Of a stretch of DNA of 64,000 nt, positions 9,215 to 15,572 are shown piece by piece. How positions within the stretch are numbered: the stretch's first letter is position 1; each line of letters opens with the position of its first letter. The notes under the pieces were generated by a model. The model saw only the letters and a list, made by a program, of their open reading frames with translations. It searched no databases and was not told the DNA's origin. Source of the DNA: CBDCIS01 sp965217565 (GTDB lineage Bacteria; Chloroflexota; Dehalococcoidia; Lucifugimonadales; CATOSD01); the NCBI GenBank assembly GCA_965217565.1, contig CBDCIS010000002.1, positions 186,001 to 250,000 of the forward strand, in the 5' to 3' direction. The translations under genes and the position numbers were made by a program.

Positions 9215-9261
9215 CGAGAGCCTGCGCTTTAGGAACAAATGTGGCCAGGCGCAGGCTCTCG
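9215..9261 (-). terminator. Perfect 13-bp inverted repeat between GSII and GSI genes
   Basis: cgagagcctgcgc (9215-9227) pairs perfectly with gcgcaggctctcg (9249-9261) around a 21-nt loop. Read on the - strand, the second arm is followed by ttgcttttcc, a partial U-run. It sits 28 bp past the GSII stop and about 40 bp before the GSI start. It is best explained as the terminator of the GSII gene, but its place in the glnA leader also allows an attenuator role. Confidence 0.65.
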
Positions 9262-9288
9262 TGTGATTGCTGGTCCAGGTCTGTCGCG

Positions 9289-10317
9289 CTAGGATGCCGC
9301 TCCGCACACGGTGTTCAGTATCAGCTCCGTCACCCTGTAGGGATCGCAGTTGGCGTTTGGTCGCCTGTCCTCGATGTACCCCTTGCCGTCGCGGGCCACC
9401 TGCCAGGGGATGCGGACGGAAGCGCCCCTGTCCGACACGCCGTAGCGGAACTCGCGGTATGAGCAGGTCTCGTGGAGGCCGGTCAGGCGCTCCTCGATTC
9501 TATGGCCGTAGTTGGCGATGTGCAGGTCGTGTTTGGTTCCGAGAGCCTCCGCCGCGGCAACGCAGGGTTCGTAACTCTCGCGCATCTGCCTGGTGGAGAC
9601 GTTGGTGTGCGCGCCGGCGCCGTTCCAATCGCCCTGGACCGGCTTGGGGTCGAGCCGCGCGCTCACGCCCTTGTTGTCCTCGGTCGAAATGTGAATGTCC
9701 TCACCGATGCGGTACAGCAACCACCGGGCTACCCAGAGGTGGTCTGCCGCTTCGGGCACGCCTACCGGCCCAATCTGGAATTCCCATTGCGCGGGCATGA
9801 CCTCCGCGTTGATACCTGAGATCATCAATCCCGCCTCGAGGCAGGCGTCCAGGTGGGCTTCCACAATGGGGCGGCCAAACACCTCGTCCGAGCCGACTCC
9901 GCAGTAGTACCCACCCTGGGGCGCGGGAAAGCCGTTGGCGGGCCATCCGAGGGGCTTGACGCCGTCGAAGAAGGTGTACTCCTGCTCGATGCCGAACCAG
10001 GTGTCGAAGTCTGCGTACTTCTCCGCCGCCGCCGCGCAGGCCGCCCGCGTGTTCGTCGGGTGCGGCGACATGTCCGTCAACAGCACCTCGCACAGCGCGA
10101 GAATGTTGTCGCCTCCGCGAATCGGGTCGGGGCAGGTAAACACAGGGTTCAATACGCAGTCCGAGTTCTCGCCTGGCGCCTGGTTGGTGCTCGAGCCGTC
10201 GAATCCCCAAATCGGTGGCGCCTCACCCTTCGGAACCACTTTGCCCTTGGAGCGCATCTTGGCAGTCGGTTGAGAACCGTCTATCCAGATGTATTCCGCC
10301 TTGTAGAAGTCCATCAT
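9289..10317 (-). CDS. Glutamine synthetase, type II (eukaryotic-like)
   Basis: This 342-residue protein is a GSII-type enzyme, a different lineage from the GSI gene beside it. Diagnostic segments are 'WGFDGSSTNQAPGENSDC', 'GIEQEYTFFDG' (metal-binding glutamates), 'MPAQWEFQIGP', 'GAGAHTNVSTRQMRE' and 'SVRIPWQVARDGKGYIEDRR' with 'NCDPYRV' close to the C terminus. It performs the same ATP-dependent amidation of glutamate. The start is one of two adjacent ATG codons. AGGAGG lies 2 nt before the first and 5 nt before the second (10314), which favours the second. A probable promoter is at 10373-10401. GSII genes are scattered in bacteria, so acquisition by transfer is possible. Confidence 0.93.
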   Translation of the reverse strand: MMDFYKAEYIWIDGSQPTAKMRSKGKVVPKGEAPPIWGFDGSSTNQAPGENSDCVLNPVFTCPDPIRGGDNILALCEVLLTDMSPHPTNTRAACAAAAEKYADFDTWFGIEQEYTFFDGVKPLGWPANGFPAPQGGYYCGVGSDEVFGRPIVEAHLDACLEAGLMISGINAEVMPAQWEFQIGPVGVPEAADHLWVARWLLYRIGEDIHISTEDNKGVSARLDPKPVQGDWNGAGAHTNVSTRQMRESYEPCVAAAEALGTKHDLHIANYGHRIEERLTGLHETCSYREFRYGVSDRGASVRIPWQVARDGKGYIEDRRPNANCDPYRVTELILNTVCGAAS

Positions 10318-10372
10318 ATCCTCCTGGATAAACTCTGGAGCGAACTCCCTTAACTAGAACGACTGATGCCGC

Positions 10373-10401
10373 ATTATGACAGCTATCGCGGTATAAGCCA
10401 A
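10373..10401 (-). promoter_or_regulatory. Candidate sigma-70 promoter for the GSII gene
   Basis: On the - strand TTGGCT (10401-10396) and CATAAT (10378-10373) are separated by 17 bp. The -10 element is 56 bp upstream of the GSII start. The -35 matches the consensus at four of six positions. No obvious NtrC- or TnrA-type palindrome was seen. Confidence 0.5.
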
Positions 10402-10558
10402 GTCTTGCCATTTGCCGAACACGTTCCGCGCCCACCGGAATGTGGTGGCGTGTTCATTGTGGGCCGTCCGTGTTTCGTAGATGTTGCTCGAATGTTAAAT
10501 TATTGTTACATTCCCTCACTTGGGCAGCCAGGTTGTGTTGCCGTTCCCGAGCCGCGTT

Positions 10559-11191
10559 TCAAGAGCTCATCCGACACCTGCCAATGTAACCGACGGTACG
10601 CCCGAAGACGGGATGGGTCATTTCGAACTCGACCCTAAAACTGTCTTCGTCCTCTCCTGTTTCCGTGGTGCGGCCACGACCGAAAGGTGAGAGCCAGGTG
10701 GGGAACCTAACGATCAGCCCAAGAAAGGGCACTCGTATCGTGTATCTTTGGACATCGAAGACCAGGCGTCCCGCGTTATCAACGCTCAAGCCCATCTCTA
10801 CCCCCAAGCCGAATCTCGTACTCTCAATTATCGTATGGTCGCCCAAGAAGACCATGTGAGACGCAAACGTCACGTCTCCAGGGAAGCTGGCGTTGCGGAA
10901 GAAGGTCCTAAGCCAATGCATCGTACCCGAATCATCGATCCAGTTGTGCACGGCGAACTCGACCTCCTCGCCGCCGTGCGGGACCGGGGCACGAAACAGC
11001 ATGTGCGAGAGCAATGCCAGCGGCCTGATTGCCGTCTTAACATGGACCATGTCCATGACGCCGGTCGCATACACCATGTGCTCAGAGTAGTGCTTGCGCA
11101 CCGCCGCATGGAGATTGCGGAAATCCTCCCCCAGGGCCCGGTCGACGGGTGAGTTGTTACCGGGTGAATCGGCCCTGGGTCTCGGCATCAT
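10559..11191 (-). CDS. DUF4166 domain protein
   Basis: This 210-residue protein is mostly one domain. It runs from 'LGEDFRNLHAAVRKHYSEH' through 'HNWIDDSGTMHWLRTFF' and 'STRFGLGVEMGLSVDNAGRL' to 'TVGYIGRCRM', the pattern I associate with DUF4166. That domain is elsewhere found alone or fused to saccharopine-dehydrogenase-like reductases. No membrane helix or signal is seen. I chose the ATG at 11191 because GGAGG lies 10 nt upstream and the upstream codons look non-coding. It is transcribed divergently from the selenoprotein candidate, with about 200 bp between. Function unknown. Confidence 0.75.
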   Translation of the reverse strand: MMPRPRADSPGNNSPVDRALGEDFRNLHAAVRKHYSEHMVYATGVMDMVHVKTAIRPLALLSHMLFRAPVPHGGEEVEFAVHNWIDDSGTMHWLRTFFRNASFPGDVTFASHMVFLGDHTIIESTRFGLGVEMGLSVDNAGRLVFDVQRYTIRVPFLGLIVRFPTWLSPFGRGRTTETGEDEDSFRVEFEMTHPVFGRTVGYIGRCRMSS

Positions 11192-11334
11192 CTCCTGAAA
11201 TCCTCCAGTGTAAAACCTCTCTTGTGTTGCCTGCCGGGCGCCTTCAGCGATCCCGCGGCAGCGAGGTGATCCTACGATAGCCGTACCTGCCGGAGCGGTC
11301 AACAATCGATACGGCATCGGGCGCGGCGCAGACT

Positions 11335-11363
11335 TTGACTTTCCTGAGTCGGAATCGTAAAAT
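11335..11363 (+). promoter_or_regulatory. Strong sigma-70-like promoter for the selenoprotein candidate
   Basis: TTGACT (11335-11340) and TAAAAT (11358-11363) are separated by exactly 17 bp. The start codon at 11395 is 31 bp downstream and has its own Shine-Dalgarno sequence. This shows that the gene with the internal TGA is equipped for expression from its upstream ATG. Confidence 0.7.
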
Positions 11364-11394
11364 GCGTTTCATAGCGCTTTTGGAGGTGTGTTTC

Positions 11395-12027
11395 ATGGAA
11401 AAAGTAAGGTTGAACGTTTACGGGGACTATGCTTGACCCTGGGTTTACAATGCAGCCGTGTGGCTGGATAGGGTAAAGCAGGTGTATGGCGATGACCTCG
11501 ACATAACCTGGAAGAACTTCTCCCTCGAGCAGATCAACAGCAAAGAGGGGCCGGAGTGGAAGGCCTGGGAGCAGGGGGAGCCAACGGAGCGCCGCTCGCT
11601 GCTGTCGCAGATGGCGGCTGAGGCCGCGCGTCGGCAGGGGCCGGAGGAGTACGACAAGTTCCATCTCGCGTTGCTCACGGCTAGGCACGCCGGCGAGGGA
11701 CGTATCCCGCTGAACGAGGAGGAGCCTCTGGTCGAGTTGGCCGACGCGGTCGGCCTCGATGTCGGGCGTTTCCGGGAAGACCTGAAGGACCCCGATCTCG
11801 CGAATATCATAGGCAAGGAGCACGAGGAAGCGGCCGAGGAGGGCATCTTTGGCACGCCGACTTTCACCTTCGAGAACGGCACGTCGGCCTATATTAAGAC
11901 ATTCATCCCACCGGAGTACGACTCCGTAGCCGCGTTCGACAGCTTCATGGCGACGGCGGGCCACAGGTCCTACATCGGCGAGATCAAGCGGCCTCAGCCG
12001 CCCTGGCCGAAGGGCGCTGTCAGGTAG
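11395..12027 (+). CDS. DsbA-family (FrnE-like) oxidoreductase with in-frame UGA at the active site: candidate selenoprotein
   Basis: Translation from ATG 11395 (GGAGGTG 6 nt upstream) gives MEKVRLNVYGDYA, then TGA at codon 14 (11434-11436), then PWVYNAAVWLD and 185 further residues to a normal stop. DsbA/FrnE proteins read 'DYxCPWCY' here, so the TGA replaces the catalytic cysteine and the second cysteine is Val (U-P-W-V). No cysteine occurs anywhere else in the 210 residues. The helical insertion and the cis-proline loop 'GIFGTPTFTF' are intact. No frameshift or other stop is seen, and a SECIS-like hairpin follows the TGA. Insertion of selenocysteine would give a one-selenol thiol-disulfide or 2-hydroxychromene-isomerase-like enzyme. 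A recent nonsense mutation is the alternative. No sel genes lie in the window. Confidence 0.8.
11434..11474 (+). promoter_or_regulatory. Candidate bacterial SECIS element
   Basis: Directly after the UGA, cagcc (11453-11457) and ggctg (11462-11466) form a 5-bp stem closed by the loop GUGU. The loop begins 22 nt after the last base of UGA. A lower stem can form between accct (11436-11440) and agggt (11470-11474), placing the UGA at the base of the hairpin, as in E. coli fdhF. Known bacterial SECIS loops usually start with G or GU and lie within about 16-37 nt of the UGA. Both conditions are met. The internal loop is asymmetric (12 versus 3 nt), which is the weaker point. Confidence 0.62.
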
Positions 12028-12092
12028 CGGGGACGCCTCTTTAGGCATAACTTTTCCGCTGCTCCACCTAAACTTCCGCTGATGCTTTCTTT

Positions 12093-12121
12093 GGGGATGC
12101 CTGCTTATGGCAGGCGTCCCC
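12093..12121 (+). terminator. Hairpin downstream of the selenoprotein candidate
   Basis: ggggatgcctgc and gcaggcgtcccc form a 12-bp stem (one G-T pair) around a 5-nt loop. The hairpin lies 66 bp after the DsbA-like stop codon. No T-run follows, so if it is a terminator it is imperfect. Confidence 0.5.
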
Positions 12122-12207
12122 TGGTGGTTAAACACGTTTGTATTGCCTTGTAGAGCGACTTTGGATCTGCGCGTAACCCGGTCACCCACCCCCCATTCGG
12201 CAGGCTC

Positions 12208-12233
12208 TAACCCCCTCCCGTCAAGGGCGGGGG
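12208..12233. repeat. C-rich palindromic repeat core
   Basis: taaccccctcccgtcaaggg followed by cggggg repeats the core of the element at 51444-51567 (14 or more identical bases around ccctcccgtcaaggg). The outer ends of that element are not recognisable here, so this is a relic copy. It lies just upstream of the RNase III gene. Confidence 0.6.
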
Positions 12234-12276
12234 AATTTTGTGGCTGCGCCGCGGCCCCGCTTTGACTGCCGGAAAG

Positions 12277-12996
12277 ATGCCGGATATGCCTGAGAACGAA
12301 CTGCGCGAAATGGAGTCTCTAGCCAGCAAGCTGGGCCTCTCCTTCGAGGACATAGACCTGCTTCGTTTGGCGTTCGTCCACGGTTCCTATGCGAATGAGA
12401 ACGCCGACAGCGTCCCCGAGTCCAACGAACGGCTGGAGTTTCTCGGGGACGCGCTGATTGGCCTTGTCGTCGCCGAGGAGATGTACCGGCTCAACCCCAC
12501 GCACACCGAAGGCGACCTCACGGGGTTGCGCGCGGCGCTGGTGCAAGGCGAAACGCTGGCCCGCGTCGCGCGCTCGCTGGAACTGGGCCGACTTCTCCTG
12601 ATGGGCAAGGGCGAAGAGGCCGGCGGAGGGCGCGAGCGGCCCTCGAACCTCGCGGCGGCTTTCGAGGCGCTGGTCGGCGCAGTCTTCCTCGACCAGGGCT
12701 ACGCCGCCGCACGCGAATTCACGCTGCGCTCACTCTCCGACGAACTGCCGGCCGCAGGCGCGCGTGTGTCCCTAAAGAACGCCAAGTCCCTGGTCCAGGA
12801 GCTCGTACAGGCCAGGGGCATGGACGTGCCCACGTACCGGGTCATTGAAGTGACCGGCCAGGACCATGCCCGCGTATTCACTGTCGAGGTCGTCGTGCAG
12901 GGCGAAACCATGGGTCGAGGCAAGGGCAGGCGAAAGTCCATAGCCGAGCGCGAGGCCGCGCAGCAGGCCCTGAGCGCGCTGGGGGAACCGGGGTAG
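12277..12996 (+). CDS. rnc: Ribonuclease III
   Basis: The enzyme cleaves double-stranded RNA in rRNA processing and RNA turnover. The signature 'NERLEFLGDALIGLVVAE' carries the catalytic acidic residues. A second conserved block is 'NLAAAFEALVGAVFLDQGY', and a C-terminal double-stranded-RNA-binding domain ends in 'GRGKGRRKSIAEREAAQQAL'. Its length of about 239 residues is normal for the family. The start is uncertain: ATG 12277, ATG 12286, or a TTG at 12238 that lies inside a repeat. The region 12028-12276 upstream holds only the hairpin and the repeat. Confidence 0.95.
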   Translation: MPDMPENELREMESLASKLGLSFEDIDLLRLAFVHGSYANENADSVPESNERLEFLGDALIGLVVAEEMYRLNPTHTEGDLTGLRAALVQGETLARVARSLELGRLLLMGKGEEAGGGRERPSNLAAAFEALVGAVFLDQGYAAAREFTLRSLSDELPAAGARVSLKNAKSLVQELVQARGMDVPTYRVIEVTGQDHARVFTVEVVVQGETMGRGKGRRKSIAEREAAQQALSALGEPG

Positions 12997-13057
12997 GCAG
13001 CCCCGAAACCGGTGAAAACCGCGGAAACTGTATCATTCTGTTTCAAAGCGTCCCATT

Positions 13058-13079
13058 TCCTAGCTGAGCTACCGGGGCC
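13058..13079 (-). other. 5' tRNA fragment (acceptor strand plus D-arm)
   Basis: Read on the - strand the sequence is ggccccggtagctcagctagga. It matches the 5' acceptor strand, position-8/9 linker and left D-arm (GTAGCTCAG..GG) of an elongator tRNA. The next bases (aatgggacgc) break the D-stem, and no anticodon arm or T-arm follows. It looks like a truncated tRNA gene, perhaps left by integration or deletion. The isotype cannot be told. Confidence 0.55.
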
Positions 13080-13258
13080 GGAGCCATGAAAAGCGAGGCT
13101 CGTGATATGGGAATGAACCTGGCTGTTGCACTGTGTGATAAAGATGACACAGGGGTTTTTGCTCCCTTCGCGCCGGCTCGACGGCGTTGGCCCGCATGGA
13201 CGAGAAAATGATAGCACGCACGTTCGCATCTGTCAACAGGGCGGCGCCATTTTTGTTG

Positions 13259-13288
13259 TGGACAGCGACCCCCGAGTTTGGCTATAAT
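13259..13288 (+). promoter_or_regulatory. Promoter of tRNA-Leu
   Basis: TGGACA (13259-13264) and a perfect TATAAT (13283-13288) are separated by 18 bp. The tRNA begins 66 bp downstream. No other gene is available for this promoter. Confidence 0.6.
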
Positions 13289-13353
13289 AATTGCGTCTCG
13301 CGTGCTTTGTATTGAGTACCCACGCTCCCGCGAACGAGCTATGACATCATCGT

Positions 13354-13440
13354 GCCGAGGTGGTGGAATTGGTAGACACGCAGCGTTGAGGGCGCTGTGG
13401 CCGCAAGGCTGTAGGAGTTCGAGTCTCCTCCTCGGCACCA
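13354..13440 (+). tRNA. tRNA-Leu (anticodon GAG)
   Basis: This 87-nt class II tRNA has acceptor gccgagg pairing with cctcggc, D-arm around 'ggaattggtag', anticodon stem cagcg/cgctg with the 7-base loop ttgaggg (anticodon GAG), a long variable arm, T-arm with gttcgagtc, and an encoded CCA end. It decodes CUC and CUU. It marks the left border of the decayed island, a common integration target, although no duplicated 3' end was found. Confidence 0.97.
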
Positions 13441-13641
13441 GTGCCCGTTTCCGCAGGTGACAACCCCGATTTCCCCCACCGATGCCGCCGTTTTGCCGAC
13501 ATCCGCTCTCCCTTTATCAGCCCCCGACGTTCAGCCAAGAGGCCGGCAGAGGCTACACCAGACGAAGGTCGCAGTCGGCCTTTATGCGCGGGGCACCGAC
13601 GACGATGAAAATCCGCCGCAGGCGACAGCAGGAGGGTTATC

Positions 13642-13974
13642 GTGCTTCACTGTAGGCCTAGATGTCAATACACCACTGACTACCAGGAAAAGCAGCATTT
13701 CCTTCGGGTATGGTTCAACATTTGGGACGATAGAGATTCCTTCGACCCCGAGGCTGTCCGTCGTAACGAGGAATATGACGACATAGACCAGGCAATTGCG
13801 CGACTGGATGAAATTGGCAATGACGCAAGTTTTGATGTGATCTCAAGGCAGTCCTCATCAATGCTTGCGAATCGGCTGAAGCAATTCAAACGAGGTGGTA
13901 GCTTGAACTCCCGTGAAAGGCAGCCCAGAGAGGACCTGATGGCGAGTCTAAATGAGATGGGAATCGTCGGATAA
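13642..13974 (+). CDS. Hypothetical protein with HNH/methylase-tail-like C terminus
   Basis: This 110-residue protein is not recognised. The GTG start has GGAGGG 5 nt upstream. The middle is charged and helical ('DDIDQAIARLDEIGNDASF'). The last ~23 residues ('LNSRERQPREDLMASLNEMG') align with the relic at 15063-15137 ('CNSLKGDRPQEYLMARLAEM'), which is the usual end of methylase-linked HNH domains. The zinc-binding cysteine of that motif is gone here. It may be a chimeric remnant that is still open. It stops 2 bp before the next frame. The DNA composition is lower in GC than the housekeeping genes. Confidence 0.5.
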   Translation: MLHCRPRCQYTTDYQEKQHFLRVWFNIWDDRDSFDPEAVRRNEEYDDIDQAIARLDEIGNDASFDVISRQSSSMLANRLKQFKRGGSLNSRERQPREDLMASLNEMGIVG

Positions 13975-13976
13975 CT

Positions 13977-14180
13977 ATGACAGAAATGGACGCGTCAGGC
14001 GCTGCCGAGCCGCCCACTGTCTTTATCGTGAGTGTTGCGACCACCGATTTGCGCCTGGAAAGCCCGGATGTCATTTACAGGCCAGAACATATAGTACGAG
14101 TGGCCTTTGACTTGATAAGAACAGAAGACTTGCTCGAAGAAGTCGAAGGAAGGGAGCCTATGGGGTTCCGCACACCATGA
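13977..14180 (+). CDS. Small hypothetical protein
   Basis: A 67-residue frame starts 2 bp after the preceding gene ('MTEMDASGAAEPPTVFIVSV'), with a central 'ESPDVIYRPEHIVRVAFDL'. No family is recognised and no Shine-Dalgarno sequence is evident, so translational coupling would be needed. Its last codons overlap the integrase relic that begins at 14177, suggesting that the 3' end was replaced by a deletion event. Confidence 0.35.
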   Translation: MTEMDASGAAEPPTVFIVSVATTDLRLESPDVIYRPEHIVRVAFDLIRTEDLLEEVEGREPMGFRTP

Positions 14181-14284
14181 GAGGCAGCATCCGGCAGACG
14201 CCAGCGCAGGTATCTCACCGTGCGCGTCACCTCTCGGACACGACTAGCGCGAGTAAGCGGCTGTGCTCATCGCCACTGTGCTAG
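14177..14284 (+). pseudogene. Tyrosine integrase N-terminal relic (internal deletion)
   Basis: ATG at 14177 opens MRGSIRQ, the standard beginning of a family of Chloroflexota tyrosine integrases. It then jumps to sequence matching bases 16611 onward of the longer relic ('cagacgcc.gcgcaggta.ctcaccgtgcgcg'). The missing ~70 bp lies between two CGGCAG hexamers present in the longer copy, the signature of a short-repeat deletion. The reading frame is shifted after the junction and ends at 14284. Confidence 0.6.
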
Positions 14285-14400
14285 GAGCGTGCGGTCTCCT
14301 CCGGAAGTTGGTCGGCGAGGGAAGAGTATCCGTCCACGGCAATGAGGTGGCGTGGAGATTGTCTTTCAACGAAAGGACGAGAAGAGGAGGTACGTGACCC

Positions 14401-14637
14401 ATGCCAGAACAGCATCAGTATTGGCTAAACACAGGGGGACGTAGGCCCATCATTCACATGGCTGCCTGTGAGTCGTGTAACTACGGGAAGGGGATTATGC
14501 CGGGTGTCAGCCACATCGCCAACGGCTGGTACGGCCTCTACGCCACATATGGAGCCGCGGTCGACGCGGCCCACTCCAAAGGCTACAAAGAAGCAAGCAT
14601 CGGGGAATGTTGCCGGTATCTCTTTCCCTTCTCCTGA
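14401..14637 (+). CDS. Small cysteine-containing hypothetical protein
   Basis: This 78-residue protein is preceded by GAGGAGG (11 nt before the ATG). Conserved-looking features are 'IIHMAACESCNYG' (two Cys) near residue 19, a Trp-Tyr turn ('GWYGLYATYGAAVDAA') and 'ECC' close to the C terminus. The order His, Cys, aromatic turn, Ala-rich helix, terminal Cys pair matches the protein encoded at 14783, so the two probably share a small metal- or disulfide-stabilised fold. No family name is recognised. Likely function in the decayed island: cargo gene. Confidence 0.6.
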   Translation: MPEQHQYWLNTGGRRPIIHMAACESCNYGKGIMPGVSHIANGWYGLYATYGAAVDAAHSKGYKEASIGECCRYLFPFS

Positions 14638-14650
14638 GCGGACTGGAGCG

Positions 14651-14695
14651 ATGACCCAGCCCAACTTCGTGGATAAGACCAACTCAACGGGCGAT
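14651..14695 (+). pseudogene. DNA methyltransferase N-terminal relic
   Basis: ATG at 14651 begins MTQPNFVDKTNSTGDR. This parallels MSAPNFADKTIWMGDN at 14995 and the usual opening 'NFADKTIWTGDNLD' of Chloroflexota type III-like site-specific DNA methyltransferases. After codon ~16 similarity is lost, but the frame stays open into the next small protein. It is either a leader fusion of that protein or a remnant of the methylase start. Confidence 0.45.
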
Positions 14696-14782
14696 CGCTC
14701 GCAAGGATGGCGCAGGTTCGTCGAGAACCTCTTGCGGGCGATCACGCGTAAGCGCGCCGCTTCTAGGAAAGGAGACGAAGAA

Positions 14783-14980
14783 ATGATCTTCCGCGTGAAC
14801 GTCGACTACCCGACCAACAGGGCGACCGTGCACAAGTCATCCTGCCCTCACATTTCCGCGGGCAAAAAGCCTGAAGATGGCTACTGGCGCAGTTTCGAGA
14901 CGAGGAATCAGGGCATGGCCTTCGCCGAGTCAACGGGGCTGAAGGCGCACGCCTGCCGCGTATGCTCCCCCGGCGAGTGA
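14783..14980 (+). CDS. Small cysteine-containing hypothetical protein, related to 14401 gene product
   Basis: I chose the ATG at 14783 because AAAGGAGA lies 8 nt upstream. An in-frame ATG at 14651 would add the methylase-like leader. The 65 residues read 'MIFRVNVDYPTNRATVHKSS' then 'CPHISAGKKPEDGYW', 'AFAESTGLKAHACRVCSPGE'. A His/Cys pair, a central Gly-Tyr-Trp and a terminal C-x2-C suggest a small metal-binding domain. I recall similar stand-alone proteins near restriction-modification genes, but cannot name the family. It ends 14 bp before the methylase/HNH scar. Confidence 0.6.
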   Translation: MIFRVNVDYPTNRATVHKSSCPHISAGKKPEDGYWRSFETRNQGMAFAESTGLKAHACRVCSPGE

Positions 14981-14994
14981 TAGGACATCCGCAC

Positions 14995-15137
14995 GTGAGC
15001 GCCCCCAACTTCGCGGACAAGACCATCTGGATGGGTGACAACCTGCAACTGCTCTGCGCGGCTGCAACTCCCTCAAGGGCGATAGGCCACAGGAGTACCT
15101 GATGGCGCGGCTGGCGGAAATGACAGTATTGGCATGA
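14995..15137 (+). pseudogene. DNA methyltransferase/HNH gene reduced to its two ends
   Basis: GTG 14995 starts MSAPNFADKTIWMGDNLQLL, the N terminus of a site-specific DNA methyltransferase. About 20 codons later the sequence switches frame to CNSLKGDRPQEYLMARLAEM ending in TGA at 15137 (15063-15137). This is the typical C terminus of the HNH domain that such methylases carry. The catalytic body (normally several hundred residues) is gone. The scar shows that a restriction-modification-type gene once stood here and was removed by an internal deletion. Confidence 0.7.
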
Positions 15138-15153
15138 AAGGAGCAAGCGCAAA

Positions 15154-15558
15154 ATGGACGCTTACTTTGTCGTATCTCTAGTGGTCGGGGTTGTCTCTAT
15201 AGTGCTAGCTGGTGTAGCTATATTTTATGCCTCTCAATCCGAAAAAAAGAGTAGAGACAACTATGATCGCACAAACGCTGTCCTGTCGAACATTAGTTAG
15301 AAAGCAGCGGTGATCGAAGGCGTGGTGAACAACACGCAGGAGAGACTCGTTGAGACCATCACTGATATTGCGCGACCTCAGCGAGAAACAGAAGGTGAGC
15401 GCATGTTCAATATAATGCTTCCAGCAATGGTGGAAAACCCTGAGCTCATCGAACGTCTCATCCAATTGAGCCAGCAAGTCGGGAATGAAGACAAAGACAC
15501 CCCAGGACAGGCAGCATCTGACAGCGCCACCAGAGCGCAGCGCCGCAGAAATCGATGA
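15154..15558 (+). pseudogene. Single-helix membrane protein interrupted by an amber codon
   Basis: ATG 15154 (AAAGGAG upstream) encodes a transmembrane helix (residues ~5-25, 'FVVSLVVGVVSIVLAGVAIF') and 'SQSEKKSRDNYDRTNAVLSN'. It meets TAG at 15298-15300 and continues in the same frame as 'KAAVIEGVVNNTQERLVETI' to 15558. Helical charge pattern and topic are continuous across the stop, which most simply replaces GAG (Glu). The downstream part could restart at GTG 15310. It is a small membrane-anchored coiled-coil-like protein of unknown function, probably inactivated by one base change. Confidence 0.65.
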
Positions 15559-15572
15559 GCAATGAAAGGAGG

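Larger units (their letters stand above)
12997..13353. other. Non-coding stretch before tRNA-Leu
   Basis: No protein gene is supported. It contains a 5' tRNA-like fragment on the - strand (13058-13079) and the promoter of tRNA-Leu (13259-13288). The open frame on the - strand across it ends in translated tRNA sequence and is not a gene. Confidence 0.5.

Noticed and set aside
11458..12027. DsbA-like gene as a truncated protein starting at GTG 11458
   Set aside because: That start has no Shine-Dalgarno sequence and removes the first strand and active site, while a promoter, SD and ATG are properly placed at 11335-11395.
13043..13438. Reverse-strand protein frame over tRNA-Leu
   Set aside because: It is the translated complement of a tRNA gene and of the tRNA fragment.
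15298..15300. TAG read as pyrrolysine
   Set aside because: No pyl genes or methylamine methyltransferase context; a nonsense change of GAG is simpler.
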